Part shown: positions 29,925 to 38,116 of the stretch, piece after piece
Numbering within the stretch: position 1 is the first letter of the stretch
How the letters are laid out: each line of letters begins with the position of its first letter
Source of the DNA: an uncultured Aquimarina sp.
Lineage (GTDB): Bacteria; Bacteroidota; Bacteroidia; Flavobacteriales; Flavobacteriaceae
Reading direction: 5' to 3'
Length of the DNA: 60,643 nucleotides
NCBI GenBank assembly: GCA_947503135.1
Contig: CANNCQ010000015.1
Span: 1-60,643 of the forward strand
Notes under the pieces: model-generated
Told to the model about the DNA's origin: nothing
Seen by the model: only the letters and a program-made list of their open reading frames with translations
Databases searched by the model: none
Made by a program: the position numbers and the translations under genes

Positions 29925-30287
29925 TTAGTATTTTGATATGTTATTTGTAGTCAGTAAGTTATTAAAGCCTAATTGAAATAAAGCCCCTTCAATTAAATTA
30001 TCCAATTCATTCAAATCATTCCTACTAACGGCAAAACTTATTGCAGCGACAGGAGTTTCGAGTAAAATTGATCTGCAATTAGCTACCGAAGGAGAGTTAC
30101 TATAATTTTGACCGTTTAATAAGGTGCTTCCTATTTGTTTTTTAAAATACAGCAGTTCCTCTTTTGTTAAAAAAAGACCTGTTTCTCGAAAAACTAATTG
30201 AATTTTATGAATGTTTTTTCCTTGATTTTGTTTCCATTGGAAGGCTATTCCAAAATCATTATGATATAGTGTGTGTGTATGTTCCAT
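29925..30287 (-). CDS. Small hypothetical protein, 120 aa
   Basis: Not recognised with certainty. It begins M-E-H-T-H-T-L-Y-H-N-D-F-G-I-A-F and recalls small Bacteroidota proteins of unknown function that start H-x-x-Y-H-N-D-x-G-Y. Alternating strands (I-Q-L-V-F-R-E-T-G-L-F-L-T) are followed by a helix with K-E-E-L-L-Y-F-K-K-Q-I, and there is no signal peptide, so it is cytoplasmic. I chose the internal ATG at 30287; the longer frame starts at 30308. A short GT repeat lies in the first codons. It is divergent from the haem-binding gene. Confidence 0.65.
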   Translation of the reverse strand: MEHTHTLYHNDFGIAFQWKQNQGKNIHKIQLVFRETGLFLTKEELLYFKKQIGSTLLNGQNYSNSPSVANCRSILLETPVAAISFAVSRNDLNELDNLIEGALFQLGFNNLLTTNNISKY

Positions 30288-30399
30288 TATATTTTTATTT
30301 ATTATCAATTCAAATATACTTATTTAGATTAATTAAAAATAAAATATTTTTCAAATATTTTTTAAATTTCACTTTACATTTGGTTAAAATTGAAATAGA

Positions 30400-30840
30400 A
30401 TGAACTTAAAAAGAATAACAGTACTTGTGGTTATACTAATATTAGTAGGCTTGCAGTTTTTTGTAAAGAAAGATAATGTATCGTCTTATGAAAGTGTAGC
30501 TCTATTTGAAAAAGAAGTTGACTTACCTAAAGATGTTAAAGTTGTATTTGAGCAGAATTGTTATCAATGTCATAGTAACCATACAATATATCCTTGGTAT
30601 GCTTCTATTGGAGGAGTCAATTTGGTGCTTAACCATCATATAGAAGAGGGAAAAGAACATTTAAACTTTTCGGATTGGAATAACTACCCTGAAAATAGAC
30701 AATTACATAAATTAGCTGAAGTATATGAAGAAGTAGAAGAAGACGAGATGCCATTAAAATTATACCGTTTAATTCACGGTGGCTTGTCTAAAAAGGATAG
30801 AAATAGCATTCTTAATTGGAGTGAAACTTATAAGGAATAA
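30400..30840 (+). CDS. Haem-binding domain protein (PF14376-like), membrane anchored
   Basis: A 146-residue protein with an N-terminal signal anchor (about residues 5-22: I-T-V-L-V-V-I-L-I-L-V-G-L-Q-F-F) and a single C-Y-Q-C-H-S-N-H motif at about 53-60, a c-type haem attachment site. P-W-Y and W-x-x-Y-P motifs follow as in the Haem_bd family. The protein is periplasmic and probably carries one haem c. It ends before a strong terminator, so it is separate from the next cluster, but its redox role could suit metal uptake. Confidence 0.85.
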   Translation: MNLKRITVLVVILILVGLQFFVKKDNVSSYESVALFEKEVDLPKDVKVVFEQNCYQCHSNHTIYPWYASIGGVNLVLNHHIEEGKEHLNFSDWNNYPENRQLHKLAEVYEEVEEDEMPLKLYRLIHGGLSKKDRNSILNWSETYKE

Positions 30841-30864
30841 GTTGTTCAACTAACAAATAATTAC

Positions 30865-30900
30865 AAAAACCCTGTAAAAAATGTTTTTTACAGGGTTTTT
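30865..30900 (+). terminator. Strong terminator after the haem-binding gene
   Basis: AAAAACCCTGTAAAAAA pairs with TTTTTTACAGGGTTTTT over 17 positions with a very small loop. It separates the haem-binding gene from the DUF4856 cluster. Confidence 0.85.
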
Positions 30901-30993
30901 GTTGTAATAAAATAGTTATCTGTTTATTTAAAATGGTTTTAATTAAGAAATTAATAAAAGGCTAATTTTATTTAGAATAATTTAAAATAAATT

Positions 30994-31024
30994 TTGTTTG
31001 GAATGATTCTGCATAATATATTTG
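30994..31024 (+). promoter_or_regulatory. Promoter of the DUF4856 - TonB receptor cluster
   Basis: TATATTTG (31017-31024) fits TAnnTTTG; TTG boxes at 30994-30996 (20-base spacer) and 30998-31000 (16 bases) are candidates for -33. The start of the first gene is 40 bases downstream. Confidence 0.6.
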
Positions 31025-31028
31025 CAGA
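31008..31028. promoter_or_regulatory. Candidate operator: perfect dyad over the -7 box
   Basis: TCTGCA (31008-31013) and TGCAGA (31023-31028) form a perfect 6+6 bp inverted repeat with a 9-base spacer, covering the -7 box. Its position is ideal for a repressor. The regulator is not known; iron control through a Fur-type protein is a guess. Confidence 0.55.
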
Positions 31029-31063
31029 AACAAACACGGTTATTAAAATTAAATCTAAATAAA

Positions 31064-32320
31064 ATGAAATTCAATAATTTTTTAAAATTAAGTGTTGCAT
31101 CAGTAATTTTAGCTTCATGTAGTTCAGGAGATGATGATGTTACACCTGAGATTTCAAACGGGTTAGAACCTGTAGAGTTTGATGTTCCTTTAAATTATAC
31201 ATTTGTAAATGAAGAAGGTGTTTCTACAGTAAGTTTCGGAGGACAAACAACTCGTTTAAACCAAGGGGCTGAGATTTTGAAAGATCTTGGATTAAACAAC
31301 TTGACAATTACCGAAGCTGAAATCGATGAAAAATATACTGACGGTACCGGTTTTTCAAATGAAGAATTAAATAATGGTAAAAAGTTAAGAAACAAAACAG
31401 CTGCTTCTGACGATTACTTCTTAACAAATACGGTAGAGGCAGAAGGGATTAGAGCTACTTTTGATGGTTACATAGCTGATCAAGTAACTTTATTTTTAGA
31501 TGGTAGGTACACTAGTATAGATGATATTCCAGTAGCAAGTGCTGGGTTCGCGGGAGTTTTAGGCAAACGATATGTTAATGAAAATGGTTTAGAGCTAGAT
31601 CAAGCATTCAACAAAGGATTAATTGGTGCTTTAACTTTAGATCAGGTTATTAATAATTATATCGGCAGGGTAAATAACCCTGACGTAGTGGCAAATCACG
31701 ATGCTGATGTTTTGGCTAAGGATGGAACTGAAAACTATACTGATATGCAACATTTTTGGGATGAAGCTTACGGTTATGTTTATGGGGCAGGGACAGAGTT
31801 AGAAGATCCTAATAGTGTTCATTTAGAAAATGTGGTTGATAAGTTTTTGTACAAATATATTCAGCGTGTTAACGGTGATACTGATTTTGATACTTATGCA
31901 GATCAAATTTTTGATGCTTTTAAAACAGGTAGAGCTGCTATAGATGCTAAAGCTTACGATGCCTTAGATGAACAAGTGGTTGTATTGAGAAAATTATTAT
32001 CAGAAGTAGTTGCAATACGAGCAGTTTACTATTTAAAGCAAGGTCAAGAAAAAGCATTAGATCTTGCAAAAGTAGACGATGGTAGTGTTTTTCACGATTG
32101 GTCTGAAGGTTACGGGTTTATATACTCTTTACGCTTTACACAGAACGAAAATGGGGCGCCTTACTTTTCTAAAGAAGAAGTAGATGGTTTTATTGAAACT
32201 CTAGATTCAGGTAATGGTTTTTGGGATTTAATTGATGATCCGGAAACAGTTAATACAATGGCTGAAAATATTGCAGCAAAGTTTGATTTTACTGTTGCTC
32301 AAGCGGAAACATTAAAATAA
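31064..32320 (+). CDS. DUF4856 domain lipoprotein
   Basis: Lipoprotein of a Bacteroidota family of unknown function (DUF4856 by recognition). Signal peptide with lipobox A-S-C at about residue 18, followed by S-S-G-D-D-D, an acidic stretch often seen with outer-membrane lipoproteins here. The mature part is mainly helical, with F-L-T-N-T-V-E-A-E-G-I-R-A-T-F-D-G-Y and many acidic residues. It heads a cluster with imelysin, HTTM and a TonB receptor, so a role in metal or haem capture outside the cell is likely. I chose the ATG at 31064 for the signal peptide; an earlier frame starts at 31022. Confidence 0.85.
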   Translation: MKFNNFLKLSVASVILASCSSGDDDVTPEISNGLEPVEFDVPLNYTFVNEEGVSTVSFGGQTTRLNQGAEILKDLGLNNLTITEAEIDEKYTDGTGFSNEELNNGKKLRNKTAASDDYFLTNTVEAEGIRATFDGYIADQVTLFLDGRYTSIDDIPVASAGFAGVLGKRYVNENGLELDQAFNKGLIGALTLDQVINNYIGRVNNPDVVANHDADVLAKDGTENYTDMQHFWDEAYGYVYGAGTELEDPNSVHLENVVDKFLYKYIQRVNGDTDFDTYADQIFDAFKTGRAAIDAKAYDALDEQVVVLRKLLSEVVAIRAVYYLKQGQEKALDLAKVDDGSVFHDWSEGYGFIYSLRFTQNENGAPYFSKEEVDGFIETLDSGNGFWDLIDDPETVNTMAENIAAKFDFTVAQAETLK

Positions 32321-32338
32321 GATTAATATTATAGTACA

Positions 32339-32379
32339 GAAATAAGCTTTGTTTAAGTAAAATAAATAAAGCTTATTTC
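32339..32379 (+). terminator. Perfect 12-bp hairpin between DUF4856 and imelysin genes
   Basis: GAAATAAGCTTT (32339-32350) pairs exactly with AAAGCTTATTTC (32368-32379) across a 17-base loop and is followed by TATTTTT. It can act as a weak terminator or mRNA stabiliser and would lower expression of the downstream genes relative to DUF4856. The following TATTTTTG also matches a -7 box. Confidence 0.6.
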
Positions 32380-32387
32380 TATTTTTG
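32380..32387 (+). promoter_or_regulatory. Possible -7 element for the imelysin gene
   Basis: TATTTTTG fits TAnnTTTG, 17 bases before the imelysin ATG and directly after the hairpin. No clear -33 box was recognised because the hairpin occupies the region. Confidence 0.35.
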
Positions 32388-32404
32388 CATTTAAAATTGG
32401 TATA

Positions 32405-33508
32405 ATGAAGAAGTTTTTTATTTTGTTTGTTGGTTTATTTTTAAGCATATCTTGTGGAGATGACGATACTAGTAATGAAACCACAACTACATCAGGTTTA
32501 TCGGCATCCAGTAACGCAAGATTATTAACATCGTGGGTTGATAATCATATTTTGCCAGATTATAAATCTTTTTTAGAAGAAGCAAACAGTTTAAAGTTAG
32601 CCAAAGACAATTTTATAGCAGCTCCATCGGAAGCTTTATTAGTTGAATTAAAAACAGCTTTAGAAATTGTATATATAAAGTTTCAACCTACAGCAATTTA
32701 TCAAATAGGTAGTGCAGAAGAATTAAATTATTATTTAAATTTAAATGCTCATCCTTTAGATGAATTTAAAACTAATAATAATATATTTAGTGAGGATGCT
32801 ATAGATTTAAGTAGCGTCCTACAGCAAGATGCGCAAGGGTTACCCGCAGTTGATTACTTAATTAATGGTTTAGGCGATACTAATAGTGAAATTGTAAGTT
32901 TTTATACAGGGGATAGCTCAAGTAACTACTCAGCATACTTGTCTAGTGTTGTGGATCGGATTACTCAAATAACCGAAGAAGTAATTACAGATTGGGAAAC
33001 TAATTTTAGAAAAACTTTTATTGAAAACACAAGCTCTTCTAGAAATGGATCAGTAGATCAACTTATAAATATTTATATAGAGTATTTTGAACGAAGGTTA
33101 AGGTCAAGTAAAGTAGGTACGCCTGCTGGGTTTTTTACACTACCTAATACTTTTCCAAATCAAATAGAATCCCTTTATAACCCAACTCAATCAAAAGCAT
33201 TACTGTTAGAAGCATTAAATAGGGCGGAGCAATTTTATAATGGTAATACAAATGCAACAACCAGTATTTCGGCAGAATTGATAGCTTTAGGAAGTGCTGA
33301 GTTAGACACAAGAATTAAAACTCAATTTGAAGATGCGAGATTGATAATAAATAGTTTAAACGATAACTTGAAATTTCAAATCGAAAATGATAATTTAAAA
33401 ATGATTGCAGCTCGAGATGCACTTCAAAAAATAGTTATTTCCTTAAAAGTTGATATGGTATCAATATTAGGTGTCGATATTATTTTTCAAGATAACGATG
33501 GCGATTAA
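32405..33508 (+). CDS. Imelysin family lipoprotein
   Basis: Lipoprotein with signal peptide and lipobox I-S-C (Cys17), then G-D-D-D. The mature part matches imelysin (IrpA-like, peptidase M75 family) proteins, which bind metal or haem in iron uptake: mostly helical, with the family's G-L-P-A-V-D-Y-L-I near residue 157. Members have no proven peptidase activity. At 367 aa it is of usual size. It sits between DUF4856 and HTTM, 10 bases before the latter, which strengthens the iron-uptake reading. Confidence 0.87.
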   Translation: MKKFFILFVGLFLSISCGDDDTSNETTTTSGLSASSNARLLTSWVDNHILPDYKSFLEEANSLKLAKDNFIAAPSEALLVELKTALEIVYIKFQPTAIYQIGSAEELNYYLNLNAHPLDEFKTNNNIFSEDAIDLSSVLQQDAQGLPAVDYLINGLGDTNSEIVSFYTGDSSSNYSAYLSSVVDRITQITEEVITDWETNFRKTFIENTSSSRNGSVDQLINIYIEYFERRLRSSKVGTPAGFFTLPNTFPNQIESLYNPTQSKALLLEALNRAEQFYNGNTNATTSISAELIALGSAELDTRIKTQFEDARLIINSLNDNLKFQIENDNLKMIAARDALQKIVISLKVDMVSILGVDIIFQDNDGD

Positions 33509-33518
33509 ATAAAGATTT

Positions 33519-34886
33519 ATGTTAGCATCAATTTATTTAAATAAAAAAACAAAGACAGCCCCCTTGGCTGTCTTTCGTATTTTTTTTGGGCTATTAATGC
33601 TTGTTAGCATTGTTCGTTTTTGGTGGTATGGCTGGATAGATAGTGTTTATGTACAACCAAAGTTTTATTTCCCTTATTATGGTTTCGAATTTATTAAACC
33701 TTTAGGCAGTTGGACATATTTGTTGTTTGCTATTTGTGCAGCAGCATCAATTTTAATTTTAATAGGGTACAAGTATAGATTAGCAATGATCAGTTTCTTT
33801 TTATGTTTTACATATATTGAGCTTATAGATAAAACCACCTATTTAAATCATTATTACTTTGTAAGCGTACTCAGTTTTCTATTACTTTTTTTACCATTAA
33901 ATGCTTATTTTTCTGTAGATAGTTATAAAAATAAAAAGCTTAGATCACAAACAACACCCAAATGGACTGTCGATAGCATAAAACTACTAATTGCAATTGT
34001 GTATATATATGCTGGTTTGGCCAAAATAAATTCAGATTGGCTATTACATGTAAAACCAATTAGTATTTGGCTTTCTACAAAAACAGATTTTCCAATACTA
34101 GGTGGTTTGTTTAGGCTTAGTTGGGTGCATTATTTTTTCAGTTGGTTTGGAATGTTATATGATGTATTTATTGTTTTTTTTCTTCTTTACAAACCTACAA
34201 GAGGATTAGCTTACTTTTTTGTTGTTACGTTTCATTTACTTACACATGCATTATTTCCGATAGGGATGTTTCCTTATATAATGATTACAAGTGGATTAAT
34301 ATTTTTTGATGCCGACGTTCACGATAAAATAATAACTAAGTTGTCCTATGTTTCTAGAATTAGTAAAAGTGCATATGTTTTCAGTCAGGATAATAAGTTT
34401 AAGGACCTTTATTCTGCGTTTGAAAAAAAAATAATAGCTGTAATATTAAGTATCTTTTTCTTGATTCAATTACTTTTGCCATGGCGTTATTTAATGTATC
34501 CCGATGAGTTATTTTGGACAGAAGAAGGGTATCGTTTTTCTTGGCGGGTAATGTTAATTGAAAAAGTAGGTTTAACAACATTTACTTTAGTAGATAAAAA
34601 TACAGGAAAGCGTTTTGAAATTAGAAACAGTGATTTTTTGACTGATTTTCAAATCAAACAAATGAGTACACAGCCTGATTTTATATTGCAGTATGCGCAT
34701 ATGTTAAGAGACCATTATATAGAAGAGGGTTTAAAACCAGAGATTTATGTAGAAAGTTACGTAACTCTAAATGGTCGATTGAGTAAAGAATTTATAGATT
34801 CTAAAATTAATTTAGCAAACGAAAATGAAACGTTTGCTCATAAAAAATGGATAGTACCTTTCAATGAAACAATCAAGGGTTTATAA
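33519..34886 (+). CDS. HTTM domain protein (vitamin K-dependent carboxylase-like)
   Basis: Polytopic inner-membrane protein of 455 aa with about eight hydrophobic segments in the first 320 residues and a C-terminal soluble part. It has family hallmarks such as A-V-F-R-I-F-F-G, L-I-D-K-T-x-Y-L-N-H-Y-Y, I-V-Y-I-Y-A-G-L-A-K-I-N-S-D-W-L and E-E-G-Y-R-F-S-W-R-V-M-L. HTTM proteins are related to gamma-glutamyl carboxylase; the bacterial reaction is not established. The last 23 bases overlap the TonB receptor gene, so they are translationally coupled. Modification of a partner lipoprotein in this cluster is a plausible hypothesis. Confidence 0.87.
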   Translation: MLASIYLNKKTKTAPLAVFRIFFGLLMLVSIVRFWWYGWIDSVYVQPKFYFPYYGFEFIKPLGSWTYLLFAICAAASILILIGYKYRLAMISFFLCFTYIELIDKTTYLNHYYFVSVLSFLLLFLPLNAYFSVDSYKNKKLRSQTTPKWTVDSIKLLIAIVYIYAGLAKINSDWLLHVKPISIWLSTKTDFPILGGLFRLSWVHYFFSWFGMLYDVFIVFFLLYKPTRGLAYFFVVTFHLLTHALFPIGMFPYIMITSGLIFFDADVHDKIITKLSYVSRISKSAYVFSQDNKFKDLYSAFEKKIIAVILSIFFLIQLLLPWRYLMYPDELFWTEEGYRFSWRVMLIEKVGLTTFTLVDKNTGKRFEIRNSDFLTDFQIKQMSTQPDFILQYAHMLRDHYIEEGLKPEIYVESYVTLNGRLSKEFIDSKINLANENETFAHKKWIVPFNETIKGL

Positions 34887-37302
34887 GCTAGTAATAGTTT
34901 TGTGTTTTATTGTCCATGTGGCAGTAGCACAGGTGAAATTTTCAGGTTTTGTTAAAAACAAAAACTCAGGACTTCCAATGCAGGGGGTTGAGGTATATAG
35001 TAAATCTGAAGGCAAAACAGTTTTTACTAATAGTAAAGGCACATTTGACATTACTTTAGAAAATAAAAAACAAGAACTTGTATTTATATACTATGGTTTT
35101 GAAATTATAGAAATATCAGTAAATCCTGCAGTAAGCAATCAAGTAAAAGTTGCGTTAGCCCCATTGGTAGAAGCACTAAATACAGTTGTGATAACACAAC
35201 AGCAAAATAAAGTTTTTGGTATAAAAAAGCTAAAGAATGTTGAAGGGACAGCGATTTATGCAGGTAAAAAAACAGAAGTTGTTTTAGCAGAACAATTAAT
35301 TTCTAATAAAGCTTCGGGAAACCCTAGGCAAGCTTTTGCACAAGTAGCAGGGTTAAACATTTACGAAACTGAAGATGCTGGCTTACAATTAAACATTGGC
35401 GGTCGTGGGTTAGATCCTAATAGGTCGGCAAATTTTAATACACGTCAAAACGGATACGACATTAGTGCCGATGTGTTAGGGTACCCTGAAAGTTATTATA
35501 CTCCGTCATTAGAAGCATTAGAAGAAATTCAAATTGTTAGGGGAGCAGCTTCGCTTCAGTACGGAACCCAATTTGGAGGTTTGGTAAATTTCAAACTAAA
35601 ACAACCCAACCCTACTAAAAAGTTTGAATGGATTTCTAGAACAGGAGGCGGGTCTTTTGGACTTTTTAATTCATTTAATAGTTTTAGCGGGACCATCAAA
35701 AAAGCGAGTTATTATACTTACTATCAGCATAAAAGAGGGGATGGGTTTAGGCCGAATTCTAACTTTGATTCTCATAATTTATATGCTAATTTAGGGTATC
35801 AATTTACAGATAAAACAAAAATTACTTTCGAAAGTACCTATCTGACTTATGTAGCTAAGCAAGCGGGTGGTTTGAATGACGATGATTTCGATAACAATCC
35901 ATTTTCAAGTAATAGGACACGTAATTTTTTTAAAGTTGACTGGGTGTTACTTAATTTGAAATTAGAGCATGAATTGTCGTCTAAAACTAAAGCTAGCCTT
36001 AATGTATTTACATTAAATGCATCTCGTAGTGCGGTAGGTTTTAGAGATAGAAGACCTGCAACACCAGATAATTTGGATAACCCTAGAGAATTATTGGTTG
36101 ATGAATTTAATAATTGGGGAGCAGAAGCTAGGCTTCTTACGCGTTACTCTATTTTAAATAAATCTTCAGTGTTTTTAATCGGTGCTAAATATTATCAATC
36201 ATTAAATAAATCGCAACAGGGCATAGGTAGTAATAGTTCAAATGCTGATTTTGGTTTTAGGGATACACTTTTTCCAGATTCTTTACTACCAGAATCTAAA
36301 TTTGATTTCCCTAATTTAAACTTTGCATTGTTCGGAGAGAATATTTTTAATATTAATAATAGTTTTTCAGTTACACCAGGTTTTAGGCTTGAACATATTA
36401 ATACGCAGAGTGACGGATTTTTTACTAGAAAAGTAGAGAGTAACACAGGGCGTTTAAATTTTAGTGAAGATGTAGAGGAGTCAAATACTAATAATAGGAC
36501 ATTTGTAATTTTAGGTTTAGGTTTAAGCTATAAGCCATCTAACGATTTTGAATTATTTGGAAATTTCTCTCAAAATTACCGATCCGTAACTTTTAATGAC
36601 ATAAGAATAATAAGCCCTAACCAATCTGTGGATCCTAATATTGCAGACGAGGAAGGCTATACTGGTGACATAGGGGTTAGAGGTACCTTATCAAATATTT
36701 TTAGATATGATGTAAGCATATTTTCTTTGTTATATGATAATCGAATTGGAGATACTCAACTTAGTACAGGGCGAGTGCAAAGAACAAACATAGGGAAAGC
36801 TCAAATTTTTGGTTTTGAATCATTAATAACGGCAAATCTTTCTAATTGGTTACTGCCACAGAACAAAAATTTCCACTGGCAACATTTTTTGAATACCGCA
36901 TATACAACTTCAGAATATACAGAGAGTTTTTCACCTTTAGTAACCGTTGGCAACAGTGTTGAGCTTATACCCGAGATCAATTTAAAAACAGGGTTAGAGT
37001 TAGGGTATAAAAATTTCAAGTCTAGTTTTCAATATACCTATATTTCCTCCCAATTTACTGATGCTCAAAACACATCAGTAAATTCTTTAGCTAGAGATTT
37101 TGGAGTTACAGGAGAAATACCTGCATATTCGGTAGTTGATTTATCAACAGAATATACTTACAAAAAATGGAAGCTTGAAGCAGGTATAAATAATTTATTA
37201 GATGAAGAGTATTTTACACGCAGAGCTACAGGATATCCTGGGCCAGGAATTATACCTTCGGCACCTAGAAGTTTTTATGCGGTTTTACAATTTAAATTTT
37301 AA
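34864..37302 (+). CDS. TonB-dependent receptor, FecA-like, with carboxypeptidase-regulatory N-terminal domain
   Basis: Outer-membrane receptor of 812 aa. A signal peptide (about 1-22) is followed by a CarboxypepD_reg-like domain (F-S-G-F-V-K-N-K-N-S-G-L-P-M-Q-G-V-E-V), then the plug with N-I-G-G-R-G-L-D-P-N-R and V-R-G-A-A-S-L-Q-Y-G-T-Q-F-G-G, wording typical of ferric-dicitrate-type receptors, and a 22-strand barrel ending in F-K-F. The C-terminal L-L-D-E-E-Y-F-T-R-R is also typical. Substrate is likely a ferric chelate or haem, by analogy. It needs ExbB/ExbD and TonB. The start overlaps the HTTM gene by 23 bases. Confidence 0.93.
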   Translation: MKQSRVYKLVIVLCFIVHVAVAQVKFSGFVKNKNSGLPMQGVEVYSKSEGKTVFTNSKGTFDITLENKKQELVFIYYGFEIIEISVNPAVSNQVKVALAPLVEALNTVVITQQQNKVFGIKKLKNVEGTAIYAGKKTEVVLAEQLISNKASGNPRQAFAQVAGLNIYETEDAGLQLNIGGRGLDPNRSANFNTRQNGYDISADVLGYPESYYTPSLEALEEIQIVRGAASLQYGTQFGGLVNFKLKQPNPTKKFEWISRTGGGSFGLFNSFNSFSGTIKKASYYTYYQHKRGDGFRPNSNFDSHNLYANLGYQFTDKTKITFESTYLTYVAKQAGGLNDDDFDNNPFSSNRTRNFFKVDWVLLNLKLEHELSSKTKASLNVFTLNASRSAVGFRDRRPATPDNLDNPRELLVDEFNNWGAEARLLTRYSILNKSSVFLIGAKYYQSLNKSQQGIGSNSSNADFGFRDTLFPDSLLPESKFDFPNLNFALFGENIFNINNSFSVTPGFRLEHINTQSDGFFTRKVESNTGRLNFSEDVEESNTNNRTFVILGLGLSYKPSNDFELFGNFSQNYRSVTFNDIRIISPNQSVDPNIADEEGYTGDIGVRGTLSNIFRYDVSIFSLLYDNRIGDTQLSTGRVQRTNIGKAQIFGFESLITANLSNWLLPQNKNFHWQHFLNTAYTTSEYTESFSPLVTVGNSVELIPEINLKTGLELGYKNFKSSFQYTYISSQFTDAQNTSVNSLARDFGVTGEIPAYSVVDLSTEYTYKKWKLEAGINNLLDEEYFTRRATGYPGPGIIPSAPRSFYAVLQFKF

Positions 37303-37483
37303 GCGTATTTTTGAAAAATGAGGTTTAATTTTTTAACGATTCTACAGTTCATAAACACGTGGAGATACTTTAAATAGTAAGGAAACATTAGTCACGAATG
37401 TATTATGAGATGTAAATATTAAATTAACGTTTGTTCTTATTTAGAAGCTTTAAACTTAAGTAATTTAGTAAAAAAAATAAATT

Positions 37484-37996
37484 ATGGATTTTCAAGAAGT
37501 ATATTTAAGTCAAGTTTCTAAATATGCTGCTTCACTAAAATATAAGAATTTGCCACTCTTAAGTTGGGACATTCATCTTCAAAATATATCTAACATCACC
37601 AAATTCCAAGAAGACTTAATTTATTTAAAAAAATTCAATAGTAAAGTAGTAGTAGCGTCCGATATATTGAAGGAATATATTGAAAACAAAGCAGTACTTG
37701 TAATAACCGACTTAGATTTTAATATTGAATTTGTTTCAAGTAACATGGTTGAAATGACAGGGTACCAACCTAGAGAAGTTATAGGGAATACTCCAAAAAT
37801 GTTTCAAGGTCCTGAAACCGATCAAAAAATATCTAAATCAATACGTGATCGAGTAAGTAAAAGTGAAGAATTTGAATATGTAATTATCAATTACAAAAAA
37901 GATAATTCGTTGTATAAATGCCAAATTAAAGGATATCCTGTTTACGATACTAAACAGAATTTGATAAAATATATAGCTGTAGAACAAGTAGCATAA
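37484..37996 (+). CDS. LOV-like PAS domain protein lacking the photoactive cysteine
   Basis: A 170-aa protein with one PAS domain at about 65-168. The sequence T-G-Y-x-P-R-E-V-I-G then G-N-T-P-K-M-F-Q-G-P-E-T-D follows LOV domains, whose G-R-N-C-R-F-L-Q-G holds the flavin-binding cysteine; here Pro104 stands in its place. N-Y-K-K-D is kept, while the second flavin-contacting Asn of LOV is replaced in Y-K-C-Q. So it probably senses something other than blue light via a cysteine adduct. N-terminal 60 residues are helical. There is no output domain; the protein must act through a partner. It precedes a terminator. Confidence 0.75.
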   Translation: MDFQEVYLSQVSKYAASLKYKNLPLLSWDIHLQNISNITKFQEDLIYLKKFNSKVVVASDILKEYIENKAVLVITDLDFNIEFVSSNMVEMTGYQPREVIGNTPKMFQGPETDQKISKSIRDRVSKSEEFEYVIINYKKDNSLYKCQIKGYPVYDTKQNLIKYIAVEQVA

Positions 37997-38013
37997 CAAT
38001 TATACATATAATT

Positions 38014-38051
38014 AAAAGCCAGTAAGTTTATTAAATTTCCTGGCTTTTTTT
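38014..38051 (+). terminator. Terminator after the PAS gene
   Basis: AAAGCCAG (38015-38022) pairs with CTGGCTTT (38040-38047), and a T-run follows. It separates the PAS gene from the CBS-like gene. Confidence 0.8.
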
Positions 38052-38116
38052 AATTTTAAAAGCAGTGTATAAAATTATAATTAATAGTATTTTTACTACA
38101 AACGGTAATTGTATAT

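Noticed and set aside
30265..30280. GT dinucleotide run in the start of the 29925-30287 gene, considered as a phase-variation site
   Set aside because: Only about four full repeats, too short to be convincing; the encoded His-Thr-His-Thr is in frame.
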